The notes under the pieces were generated by a model, which did not search any database, was not told the DNA's origin, and was given only the letters and a program-made list of their open reading frames with translations. Both the position numbers and the translations under genes were made by a program. Positions 52,364-60,619 of a DNA stretch of 64,000 bases are shown in pieces (the stretch's first letter is position 1; every line of letters starts with the position of its first letter). Source of the DNA: CABYIR01 sp038103905 (lineage in GTDB: Bacteria > Pseudomonadota > Alphaproteobacteria > Pelagibacterales > AG-422-B15); the NCBI GenBank assembly GCA_038103905.1, contig JAYNZW010000004.1, positions 42,707 through 106,706 on the forward strand. Direction: 5' to 3'.

Positions 52364-52599
52364 TAATCTCTAATTGTCATATTGGCAATATTATCTCTTA
52401 GAAAAAAAAAATTTGATATTTATATGTACTCTCAGATAAGCGGAAGATTTTTAACTCCCCTTAATTTTTCTTCCGCTTTATCAAGAAAACAAACTTGGGA
52501 AATTAAAATGATAAACTTCTTCTCTACTGCATTTATAGTTATCTCTTTATTACTAATAAGTCTTAGTTTTCAGATAACTATCGTCTAATCGTCAAATAA
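52364..52599. other. 236-base intergenic region with a stem-loop
   Basis: Convergent gap between the Smr gene and sdhB. A 68-residue frame from a TTG (52382-52588) is present but has no family resemblance beyond a hydrophobic C-terminus. The main structure is the inverted repeat at 52435-52482, described separately. No clear promoter or T-tract terminator was found. Confidence 0.5.
52435..52482. repeat. Inverted repeat with a CTCCCC loop
   Basis: GATAAGCGGAAG (52435-52446) pairs with CTTCCGCTTTATC (52470-52482) with one bulged base, forming a 12-pair stem and a 23-base T-rich loop holding ACTCCCCTT. No T-tract follows on either strand, so it does not look like an intrinsic terminator. The pyrimidine loop would be complementary to a Shine-Dalgarno sequence when read on the plus strand, which suggests a small regulatory RNA or an mRNA 3' structure. 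Confidence 0.45.
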
Positions 52600-53373
52600 T
52601 TATTTTGAAGCAATCATTCTTTTAATGCCTGAGATTGCTTCAGCCGGATTTAAGCCTTTTGGACATGTTTGAGTACAGTTCATTATCGTGTGACATCTGT
52701 ATACTTTGAAAGCATCATCTAACTCTTCTAATCGTTCTTTGCGTGATTCATCTCTACTATCTTGAAGCCATCTGTAAGATTGTAATAAAACGGCTGGACC
52801 GAGATATTTATCACTATTCCACCAATAGCTTGGACATGAAGTAGAGCAACAAGCACATAAAATACATTCATAAAGACCGTCAAGCTTGGCTCTATCTTCT
52901 CTTGACTGTAAATTTTCATCTGTATCAGATTTCTTTGTAATATTTAGCCATGGTTTTATGGATGCCAGCTGCTTATACAAAGTCTTTAAGTTTGTAACCA
53001 AATCTTTGATAACAGGCATATGAGGCAAAGGATAAATTTTAATTTCTTTTTTGACATCTTCTATTGGCTTTGTGCAAGCTAGTGTATTTGTGCCATCAAT
53101 ATTCATTGCACAAGATCCACATATCCCCTCACGACATGATCTTCGGAAAGTAAGAGTAGGATCTATTTCATTTTTAATTTTCATTATTGCATCAAGCACC
53201 ATTGGTCCACAGTTATCTAGATCTACTTCATAAGTATCCATTCTTGGGTTTTTATTATCTTCTGGAGACCATCTATAAATTGAAATTTTTTTCTTATTTT
53301 TTATTTCAGCTGGCAATAGATAATCTTCACCTTTTATAAGTTTTGAGTTATCAGGAAGATTAAATTGAACCAT
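52600..53373 (-). CDS. sdhB: Succinate dehydrogenase iron-sulfur subunit
   Basis: Electron-relay subunit of complex II with 2Fe-2S, 4Fe-4S and 3Fe-4S clusters. It has 257 residues. Cluster motifs in order: RRSCREGICGSCAMNIDG, CILCACCSTSCPSYWWNSD and CHTIMNCTQTCPKGLNPAEA. WRWLQDSRDE-like context follows the second set (read here as YRWLQDSRDE). Translationally coupled to sdhA by one base. Confidence 0.97.
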   Translation of the reverse strand: MVQFNLPDNSKLIKGEDYLLPAEIKNKKKISIYRWSPEDNKNPRMDTYEVDLDNCGPMVLDAIMKIKNEIDPTLTFRRSCREGICGSCAMNIDGTNTLACTKPIEDVKKEIKIYPLPHMPVIKDLVTNLKTLYKQLASIKPWLNITKKSDTDENLQSREDRAKLDGLYECILCACCSTSCPSYWWNSDKYLGPAVLLQSYRWLQDSRDESRKERLEELDDAFKVYRCHTIMNCTQTCPKGLNPAEAISGIKRMIASK

Positions 53374-55148
53374 TAGTAAACTCTAGCTTTTGGCTCAATA
53401 TATTTAACTTCATTTGATAAAGTATATTCATGAACTGATCTATAGTCGAGATTACACTCCTTATCATTTGTCCATGCAAGCGTATGAACCATCCAGTTTT
53501 TATCATCTCTTTCTTTGAAATCTTCACGAGCATGAGCACCTCTACTTTCTTTTCTATTATGAGCAGAATTCATCGTGACAACAGCTTGGGCAATAAGATT
53601 TTCATATTCAAGAGTTTCAAGAAGGTCTGTATTCCATACAAGAGATTTATCTTTTACAGAAATATCACTTGATCCAAGCCATATTTCTTCAATTTTTTTC
53701 TTACCTTCAGATAAAATTTGATCATCTCTAAAAACTGCACAATGATTTTGCATAACTTTTTGCATTTTATCTCTAAGTTGAGATGTAGGAGTTGATCCAT
53801 TTGAATTCCTGATTTTATCAAATCGATCAACTATTTTATCAATTACACCATGATCAATTTCTTTATTAGGCTCTGTTTTTGAAACTGTATCGTTAATACG
53901 ATCTGCCGCAGCTTTTCCAAATACTACAAGATCAATTAAAGAGTTTGACCCAAGTCGATTTGCTCCATGAACAGATACACATGCAGCTTCACCAATTGCC
54001 ATTAGTCCAGGCACTGAAACCTCTTCACCATTAACAGTGGTCATAACTTCACCATGAAAATTTGTTGGTATTCCACCCATATTATAATGAACAGTAGGAA
54101 TTACTGGTATAGGCGCCTTGGTCACGTCCACTCCAGCAAAGACTTTTGCAGATTCAGATATGCCCGGGAGCCTTTCATTTAAAACTTTTGGCTCAAGATG
54201 ATCTAAATGTAAATATACATGGTCTTTATTTGCGCCAACACCTCTACCTTCAATCAACTCTTTTGTTATTGATCTAGAAACTACATCTCTTGAAGCTAAA
54301 TCTTTAGCAGATGGAGCATATCTCTCCATAAACCTCTCACCCTCACTGTTAACTAGATATCCTCCTTCACCTCGCGCACCTTCTGTAATTAAACAACCTA
54401 CACCATAAACTCCTGTAGGGTGAAATTGAACAAACTCCATATCCTGCAATGGAAGTCCGGCTCTTAATACCATCGCATTACCGTCACCAGTACATGTGTG
54501 TGCTGAAGTAGCAGAAAAGTAAACCCTTCCATAACCACCTGTCGCTAAAACTGTAGATTTTGCATTAAAGACATGAATCTTTCCATCTTCAAGACACCAC
54601 GTAACTACACCTCTGCACTCGCCATCAACCATAATGAGATCAAGAGCAAAATATTCAATATAATAATCAACTCCGTGCTTTAATGATTGCCCATATAAAG
54701 TATGAATGATTGCGTGGCCCGTTCTATCTGCAGCTGCACATGTTCTTTGCGCAGTACCTTCGCCATAATTTTTTGTCATTCCACCAAATGCTCTTTGATA
54801 TATTTTTCCGTCCTCAGTTCTACTAAAAGGGACTCCGTAGTTTTCTAATTCTAAAACAGCTTTTGGAGCATTTTTGCATAAATACTCAATTGCATCTTGA
54901 TCACCCAACCAATCAGATCCTTTGACAGTGTCATACATATGCCAACGCCAATCATCATCTCCCATATTTCCTAAAGCTGCTGATATTCCACCTTGAGCAG
55001 CAACTGTATGACTTCTTGTTGGGAACACTTTAGAAATACAAGCAGTCTTGTAACCATTTTCTACAGCTCCAACTGTTGCTCGAAGACCAGAGCCTCCGGC
55101 ACCGACAACTACAACATCATAATCATGGTATTCAATTTCATATTTCAT
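53373..55148 (-). CDS. sdhA: Succinate dehydrogenase flavoprotein subunit
   Basis: Catalytic FAD subunit of complex II oxidising succinate to fumarate. It has 591 residues. VVVGAGGSGLRATVGAVENG binds FAD, SHTVAAQGGISAALGN contains the flavin-linking histidine, LITEGARGEGGYLVNSEGER and TVHYNMGGIPTNFHGEV contain active-site residues, and NRLGSNSLIDLVVFGKAAAD closes the FAD site. The C-terminal helical domain ends WTNDKECNLDYRSVHEYTL. Confidence 0.98.
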   Translation of the reverse strand: MKYEIEYHDYDVVVVGAGGSGLRATVGAVENGYKTACISKVFPTRSHTVAAQGGISAALGNMGDDDWRWHMYDTVKGSDWLGDQDAIEYLCKNAPKAVLELENYGVPFSRTEDGKIYQRAFGGMTKNYGEGTAQRTCAAADRTGHAIIHTLYGQSLKHGVDYYIEYFALDLIMVDGECRGVVTWCLEDGKIHVFNAKSTVLATGGYGRVYFSATSAHTCTGDGNAMVLRAGLPLQDMEFVQFHPTGVYGVGCLITEGARGEGGYLVNSEGERFMERYAPSAKDLASRDVVSRSITKELIEGRGVGANKDHVYLHLDHLEPKVLNERLPGISESAKVFAGVDVTKAPIPVIPTVHYNMGGIPTNFHGEVMTTVNGEEVSVPGLMAIGEAACVSVHGANRLGSNSLIDLVVFGKAAADRINDTVSKTEPNKEIDHGVIDKIVDRFDKIRNSNGSTPTSQLRDKMQKVMQNHCAVFRDDQILSEGKKKIEEIWLGSSDISVKDKSLVWNTDLLETLEYENLIAQAVVTMNSAHNRKESRGAHAREDFKERDDKNWMVHTLAWTNDKECNLDYRSVHEYTLSNEVKYIEPKARVY

Positions 55149-55154
55149 AATTTA

Positions 55155-55484
55155 TCACAAAAGTATCATTAAAATTGATAAACAAACAAATAATGAAATA
55201 CCAGTAAAGAACGATGATATCAAAAACTTAAATATCTTATAAATCTTTGGATCATGAATATAATCATCAATGATTTCATTTATGCCTGTATTCATATGAA
55301 ATATGCCTAAAATTGTAAAAATCAATATAAAGAAAATTGACCATGCGCCAGATATTTCAATTAGAATTTGCTCATATGAAAGACTTGAAAACCTTAAAAT
55401 AATTATCAATAAGTAAATAATTAAGGGTATTAGAGCAATTGAACTGTATTTATGCAATTTCCATATTCTATGAGCCGAGGTCAT
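55155..55484 (-). CDS. sdhD: Succinate dehydrogenase membrane anchor subunit
   Basis: One of two membrane subunits of complex II. It has 109 residues with three helices (about 15-30, 46-64 and 85-108). IFHMNTGINEIIDDYIHD has the conserved heme-b histidine and the Asp-Tyr pair of the quinone site. The sequence is shorter and less conserved than sdhA/B, as usual; the operon place settles the identity. Six bases from sdhA. Confidence 0.9.
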   Translation of the reverse strand: MTSAHRIWKLHKYSSIALIPLIIYLLIIILRFSSLSYEQILIEISGAWSIFFILIFTILGIFHMNTGINEIIDDYIHDPKIYKIFKFLISSFFTGISLFVCLSILMILL

Positions 55485-55487
55485 AAA

Positions 55488-55865
55488 TTAAATAACTCCG
55501 TAAAGCTTTAGCCAAAAAAATATCGTAAAAAATACAGCAAAAGATAATGCTGCCCATCCTGTCATCTTAGCAACATTCAAATCCAGACAATAGCCATAAT
55601 CCCATAGCAAGTGTCGAGCGCTACTTGCTAAATAAAAAAATGTACAAAATGTCAAACCTATGAGAAGTGTTCTTATCAAGAGATTATCAGATAATGAAAT
55701 CACAAAATTAAAAGTATCTTCTCCCAAGCCAATTGAAAGCAAATAAATTATTATTACTACTGAACCAAGAGATGAAACTACTCCTGAGATTCTATGCAGA
55801 ATAGATAACAAAGAAGTTGTTTGCCAACGATAAATTTGAAGATGAGGTGATAAAGGACTATTCAT
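55488..55865 (-). CDS. sdhC: Succinate dehydrogenase cytochrome b556 subunit
   Basis: Heme- and quinone-binding membrane subunit of complex II. It has 125 residues and three helices. SPHLQIYRWQTTSLLSILHR, where Ser and Arg line the quinone site, and SSARHLLWDYGYCLD, with the heme-ligand histidine, are the two PROSITE-type signatures of SdhC. It begins 31 bases after the Mcl-Mch fusion gene. Confidence 0.95.
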   Translation of the reverse strand: MNSPLSPHLQIYRWQTTSLLSILHRISGVVSSLGSVVIIIYLLSIGLGEDTFNFVISLSDNLLIRTLLIGLTFCTFFYLASSARHLLWDYGYCLDLNVAKMTGWAALSFAVFFTIFFWLKLYGVI

Positions 55866-55896
55866 ATTTATATTTATTAAAGCAAATTCTATAAAT

Positions 55897-57870
55897 TTAA
55901 AAAATTAATCTATTTTTTTTTGGAACAAGTGCCCAATAATCTAAACTTAAAAGAACATCAGAATTAAACTTCCCGTTTTGATCTTGATGCTGAAATTGAT
56001 AAGGCTGTGCATCTCCAAGGCCATTCGTTCTGATACGAAGAGCGCCTAATGAGTCTGAAACATCTACTTTTTCTATAATTTTACTCCATGCAAAAACAGT
56101 TTTTCCAGCAAAACATGGTGAGGCATGCGTTCCTCCATTAATTGCAATGATCTTAAATGCATTTGACAGCCCATTAAAAGATATTGATCTAGTCAAACTT
56201 ATAACATGACCTCCATAAACAATTCGTCTACCAAAGCGGCCTCCTTTTTCAACAAAATGATTGAAATGAACTTTAGCATTATTTTGATAGAGTTTAGTAG
56301 CCATCATATGCTCAGCTTCCTCTACAGTTACCCCGTCAATGTGATTTATTTTTTCGTCAATTTCATAATCCTCATAAACAAGGTCTGATCCAGCTGCAGT
56401 AAAATCATAATTATTCATTTCAAATTTATAATCTTTTGCAATTTCGATCACTTCTTCTTTTGTTACTTCCGAATTTAATTTAGGAATAACTGTTTCTATT
56501 TTTGGAAGGCTTTTATTTTTTTTTCGAACCATAACCCATCTCTTATAATCGATTACAATTTCATTATTTTGATTCAAGCCTGTTGAATGAACATACACAA
56601 CACCATTATCACCGTTAGAATTTTCTTTTAATCCAATTACTTCAGAATGCGATGTAATTGTATCTCCAGGGTAAGCGGGTTTTAGAAATTTACATTCAGC
56701 ATAACCAAGATTAGCAATTGCATTCAAGGAGATATCAGGAACAGTTTTGCCAAAGGCAATATTAAATAATAAAAAATCATCAACCGGAGACTCATTTAGT
56801 GAAAGTTGTTTTGCAAATTCATTTGATGAGTGCAGGGCATACCTCGATCCATATAGAGCAGTGTAAAGAGAACAATCGCCTAGTGTAATAGTTCTTGGCG
56901 TTGCATGAGAAATTTTCTGACCCATTGAAAAATCTTCAAAAAAATTGCCAATTTTATATTTTGAACCACTTTTAATTTCTATTGGAATGGTTTCATCGTT
57001 TTTTGAAACTTCCATTATTAATTTTTCAGCTTCTAAGATTCTTCTTGCATGTGCGACATGAAGTTCTTCTATTTGACTTCCTTCAAATACAATCACACCA
57101 ACTTCAGGATCTTTTTTACGAGCTTTTTCAAAGGCATTTACAATATTTCGAGCCTTTTCTAATTGATCAGGCGTTGGTGTAAAAATTTTATTACAAATAC
57201 CGATTTGAGAGGGATGGATCAGAGTTTTACCATCAAAACCAAGCCCATGACTATAAACACACTCTTGTTCAAATCCGTCGCTATCTTTGATGTCATTAAA
57301 AACTCCGTCAAGTATTGATATTTTATAAGCTTTTGAGGCCATCATACATTTTTCAAAACTTGTTTGAAGCGCTGTTCTTTTCAAGTCTTCTTCAATACCT
57401 AGTTCTGTTGATAGATCATTTGTACCCATTACGAAACATTTAAGTATTTTGGATGACTTTGCAATTTCATATGCATTCACAATTGAAAGAGCGGTTTCCA
57501 TCATTACCCATATTTTAATATCTTTATTTTTTATTAATTTCTCACATTCAATGACATCATCCGCACTGTTAATTTTTGGAATCAAAATAGCATCAGGCGT
57601 GCAATGATCTAAAACTTTAAGATCATCTCTCCCTAAATCAGTACCTAATGAATTTATTCTAATAACCTGCTCTTTATCTTTATTTACTCTTGAGTTAATT
57701 ATCTTAATTAGGGAGTCACGAGCGCTCTCCTTTGCGTTTGGGGCTACTGAATCTTCTAGATCATAAATTAATGCGTCAACTTCAAGCTTTGACGATTTTT
57801 TCAGAGCTTTTTCATTTGATCCAGGAACATAAAGTACACTTCTTCTAGGTTTTCTTACATCTTTTCTCAT
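55897..57870 (-). CDS. Fused malyl-CoA lyase-like and mesaconyl-CoA hydratase protein
   Basis: A 657-residue fusion of two EMC-pathway enzymes. Residues 8-287 are a CitE/HpcH-type barrel with RRSVLYVPGSNEKALKK, IYDLEDSVAP, MMETALSIVNA (Mg Glu125), MGTNDLSTELG (Mg Asp152) and GFDGKTLIHPSQI. It resembles Rhodobacter Mcl2, a (3S)-malyl-CoA thioesterase, more than Mcl1. Residues 306-657 are mesaconyl-CoA hydratase (double hotdog): FFEDFSMGQKISHATPRTIT, YTALYGSRYALHSS and VYGGHVISLTRSISFNGL. An 18-residue linker (288-305) joins them. The Mch part makes beta-methylmalyl-CoA; the barrel would cleave it or hydrolyse malyl-CoA. The ATG at 57870 lies one base after asd; a TTG at 57888 is rejected. It lies directly upstream of sdhCDAB. 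Confidence 0.9.
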   Translation of the reverse strand: MRKDVRKPRRSVLYVPGSNEKALKKSSKLEVDALIYDLEDSVAPNAKESARDSLIKIINSRVNKDKEQVIRINSLGTDLGRDDLKVLDHCTPDAILIPKINSADDVIECEKLIKNKDIKIWVMMETALSIVNAYEIAKSSKILKCFVMGTNDLSTELGIEEDLKRTALQTSFEKCMMASKAYKISILDGVFNDIKDSDGFEQECVYSHGLGFDGKTLIHPSQIGICNKIFTPTPDQLEKARNIVNAFEKARKKDPEVGVIVFEGSQIEELHVAHARRILEAEKLIMEVSKNDETIPIEIKSGSKYKIGNFFEDFSMGQKISHATPRTITLGDCSLYTALYGSRYALHSSNEFAKQLSLNESPVDDFLLFNIAFGKTVPDISLNAIANLGYAECKFLKPAYPGDTITSHSEVIGLKENSNGDNGVVYVHSTGLNQNNEIVIDYKRWVMVRKKNKSLPKIETVIPKLNSEVTKEEVIEIAKDYKFEMNNYDFTAAGSDLVYEDYEIDEKINHIDGVTVEEAEHMMATKLYQNNAKVHFNHFVEKGGRFGRRIVYGGHVISLTRSISFNGLSNAFKIIAINGGTHASPCFAGKTVFAWSKIIEKVDVSDSLGALRIRTNGLGDAQPYQFQHQDQNGKFNSDVLLSLDYWALVPKKNRLIF

Positions 57871-57871
57871 T

Positions 57872-58882
57872 TTATAAATAGTTCTCAATTAACATTTCAG
57901 CAATTTGAATAGTATTTAAAGCTGCGCCTTTTCTTAAATTATCAGATACTACCCATATTGATAAACCATTTTTTATTGCGCTGTCTTCTCTGATCCTTGA
58001 AACATAAGTATCGTCATTTCCAGCACTTTCTCTTGGAGTTACATACCCACCATCTTCTCTTTCATCAAGCAAAGTGCAGCCATTAGCATTTTTAATTGCA
58101 AGGCGAGCTTCTTCAACAGATACATTATTTTCAAACTCAATATTCACTGCTTCTGAATGTCCGATAAAAACAGGAACTCGAACGCATGTGGCACTAAATT
58201 TTATATCTCTATCAAGAATTTTATTTGTTTCTTGTCTCATTTTAGTTTCTTCTTTTGTGTATCCATCATCTCCAAATTTATCGATGTGAGGAATTACATT
58301 AAATGCGATTGGCTTGGTGAAGTTCACGTTATCTTTTATCTCATCTGAAAACATATTTTTAGTTTGATCAAATAATTCATCCATTGCAGCTTTTCCTGCC
58401 CCAGATACAGATTGATACGTAGAAACAATAACACTCTTAATTCTGGACAATTCGTGAAGTGGTTTAAGTGCAACGACTAATTGGATAGTAGAGCAATTTG
58501 GATTGGCAATTATATTTCTATTTCTAAAATTTTTTAAATCTTCAGGATTCACTTCAGGAACAATAAGTGGAATATCATCATCCATTCTAAAGTGGCTTGA
58601 ATTATCTATAACAATACAATTTTTATTTGCAAATTCTGGTGCCCATTTTTCTGATATACTTGATCCAGCAGAAAAGAGAGCGATGTTTACTTTTGAAATA
58701 TCAAAATTTTCTATATCCTCAACTACCAATTCGTCATCTCCAAATTCCACTTTGGATCCTGCACTCCTACTAGAGGCTACTGGAAAAATATTTTCAGATT
58801 TAAATTTTTTATCGTGAAGGATATTAAGCATTTCACGTCCAACATTTCCTGTTGCCCCAACTATTGCGATCTTATGATCCAT
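57872..58882 (-). CDS. asd: Aspartate-semialdehyde dehydrogenase
   Basis: NADPH-dependent reduction of aspartyl phosphate to the semialdehyde for lysine, threonine and methionine synthesis. From the ATG at 58882 it has 336 residues (a GTG at 58891 would add three). IVGATGNVGREMLNIL binds NADP; IIANPNCSTIQLVVALKPLH has the catalytic cysteine; STYQSVSGAGKAAMDEL and CVRVPVFIGHSEAVN (catalytic His) follow. It overlaps leuB by 11 bases; the leuCDB-asd order is common in alphaproteobacteria. Confidence 0.95.
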   Translation of the reverse strand: MDHKIAIVGATGNVGREMLNILHDKKFKSENIFPVASSRSAGSKVEFGDDELVVEDIENFDISKVNIALFSAGSSISEKWAPEFANKNCIVIDNSSHFRMDDDIPLIVPEVNPEDLKNFRNRNIIANPNCSTIQLVVALKPLHELSRIKSVIVSTYQSVSGAGKAAMDELFDQTKNMFSDEIKDNVNFTKPIAFNVIPHIDKFGDDGYTKEETKMRQETNKILDRDIKFSATCVRVPVFIGHSEAVNIEFENNVSVEEARLAIKNANGCTLLDEREDGGYVTPRESAGNDDTYVSRIREDSAIKNGLSIWVVSDNLRKGAALNTIQIAEMLIENYL

Positions 58883-59996
58883 TATTTGCACCTAAATCTG
58901 ATATTTGTTTGACGATTTCGTCTCCCATTTCCTGAGTAGTAAGATTTTTATTTTCATCACCAAGCAAATCTTTAGTTTTAAATCCATTTTCAAGAACCTT
59001 ATTTACAGCTGTACTTATCAAATCAGCTGCTTTGTCCATATTAAATGAATATTTCAAGCACATCGCAAAACTAAGAATCGATGCAATTGGATTTGCAATA
59101 CCTTGGCCAGCTATATCAGGAGCTGATCCATGAACTGGTTCATATAGAGCTTTTCTGAAGTTATTTTGGTCTATTTCTCCTAATGAAGCAGATGGAAGCA
59201 TTCCTAAGGATCCAGTAAGCATAGAAGCCTCATCAGATAAAATATCTCCAAATAAATTGTCTGTAACAATTACATCAAATTGTTTTGGATTTCTCACAAG
59301 CTGCATTGCACAATTATCTGCATACATATGTGAAAGTGAGACATCATTAAATTCATTGTCATGAACAAACTGAACCTCTTCTCTCCAAAGAATTCCTGAC
59401 TCCATTACATTAGATTTTTCACAAGAAACAACTCGATTATCTCTTTTTTTCGCCAACTCAAATGCAATTCTTGCAACTCTTCTAATTTCGTGCGTTTCAT
59501 ATACTTGAGTATTTATACCAACTCGATTCCCATCGCTCTTAGTTTCAATACCTCTTGGTTTTCCAAAATAAACTCCTCCTGTTAATTCTCTAACTATCAT
59601 TATATCTAAGCCTGAAACTAGATGAGGTTTCAACGAAGAAGCCTCCACCATAGACTTAAAACATAATGCCGGTCTAAGATTTGCAAATAAATCTAATTCT
59701 TTTCTAATTTTTAGTAATCCTTGCTCAGGTTTCAGAGAAAAATCTAAGTTATCCCATTTTTCTCCACCAACTGCTCCGAGTAGAACTGCATGGGAAGATT
59801 TAGCTTTCTCTAGAGTCTCATCTGCAAGAGGAACTCCATAACGATCATATGCTGAACCACCTATATCATCTTTCTCAATATCAAATTGAATATCGAACAT
59901 TGACGAGATAATTGAAATAACTTTATCAACCTCAATCATAACTTCAGGACCAATTCCATCTCCCGGAAGAATTAATAATTTAAAATTTTTACTCAT
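58872..59996 (-). CDS. leuB: 3-isopropylmalate dehydrogenase
   Basis: Oxidative decarboxylation of 3-isopropylmalate in leucine synthesis. It has 374 residues. LLILPGDGIGPEVMIEVDKV, LGAVGGEKWDN, LRKELDLFANLRP-like (here IRKELDLFANLRPAL), VRELTGGVYFGKPRG and TDNLFGDILSDEASMLTGSL are LeuB signatures; the last contains the metal-binding aspartates. It overlaps leuD by four bases. Confidence 0.97.
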   Translation of the reverse strand: MSKNFKLLILPGDGIGPEVMIEVDKVISIISSMFDIQFDIEKDDIGGSAYDRYGVPLADETLEKAKSSHAVLLGAVGGEKWDNLDFSLKPEQGLLKIRKELDLFANLRPALCFKSMVEASSLKPHLVSGLDIMIVRELTGGVYFGKPRGIETKSDGNRVGINTQVYETHEIRRVARIAFELAKKRDNRVVSCEKSNVMESGILWREEVQFVHDNEFNDVSLSHMYADNCAMQLVRNPKQFDVIVTDNLFGDILSDEASMLTGSLGMLPSASLGEIDQNNFRKALYEPVHGSAPDIAGQGIANPIASILSFAMCLKYSFNMDKAADLISTAVNKVLENGFKTKDLLGDENKNLTTQEMGDEIVKQISDLGANNGS

Positions 59997-60619
59997 TTTA
60001 ATTTATTTCCATATAGCCAGGGAATTTCATTCTCTTGACTTTCTTCGAAGTATCCAATTGAAGCTGATTTATTTAAAGTCAGACCAATGTCATCAAGTCC
60101 TTCAAGCAAACATTTCTTTTTAGCTGGATCGATTTCAAAACTAATTTCTTTTTTTTCATTATTCTCTAAGAAAGTTATATTTTGGTTTTCTAAATCTATA
60201 TTAAAATTTAATGTACTGTCAGATATGTCCTGCAATCTTGAAACTGTAGCTTCATCAAGGATTATAGGCAAAATACCATTTTTGAAACAATTGTTATAAA
60301 AAATGTCTGCATAACTTGGTGCAATTATACATTTAATTCCATAATCAGCTATCGACCATGGAGCATGTTCACGAGAGGATCCACAACCAAAGTTTTTGCC
60401 CGCTATAAGAATACTAGCACCTTGATACTGGTCTTGGTTAAGAGCAAACGAACTAATCTTGTTTCCATCTTGATCATATCTTAATTCGTAAAATAAAAAC
60501 TCCCCAAGCCCAGTCCGCTTAATTGTTTTTAAGAACTGTTTTGGAATAATCATATCAGTATCCACATTAGTTATACGTAGTGGTATCGCATGACCGCTGA
60601 GTTTATCAAATTTTTCCAT
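59993..60619 (-). CDS. leuD: 3-isopropylmalate dehydratase small subunit
   Basis: Swivel subunit of isopropylmalate isomerase. It has 208 residues. ITNVDTDMIIPKQFLKTIKR, GKNFGCGSSREHAPW and IIAPSYADIFYNNCFKNGIL are family strings. One-base overlap with leuC ensures coupled synthesis. Confidence 0.96.
   Translation of the reverse strand: MEKFDKLSGHAIPLRITNVDTDMIIPKQFLKTIKRTGLGEFLFYELRYDQDGNKISSFALNQDQYQGASILIAGKNFGCGSSREHAPWSIADYGIKCIIAPSYADIFYNNCFKNGILPIILDEATVSRLQDISDSTLNFNIDLENQNITFLENNEKKEISFEIDPAKKKCLLEGLDDIGLTLNKSASIGYFEESQENEIPWLYGNKLK

Noticed and set aside
52382..52588. 68-residue open frame downstream of the Smr gene
   Set aside because: TTG start without a ribosome site, no family resemblance, and it contains a long inverted repeat; treated as non-coding, though a 26-residue hydrophobic peptide from 52508 cannot be excluded.
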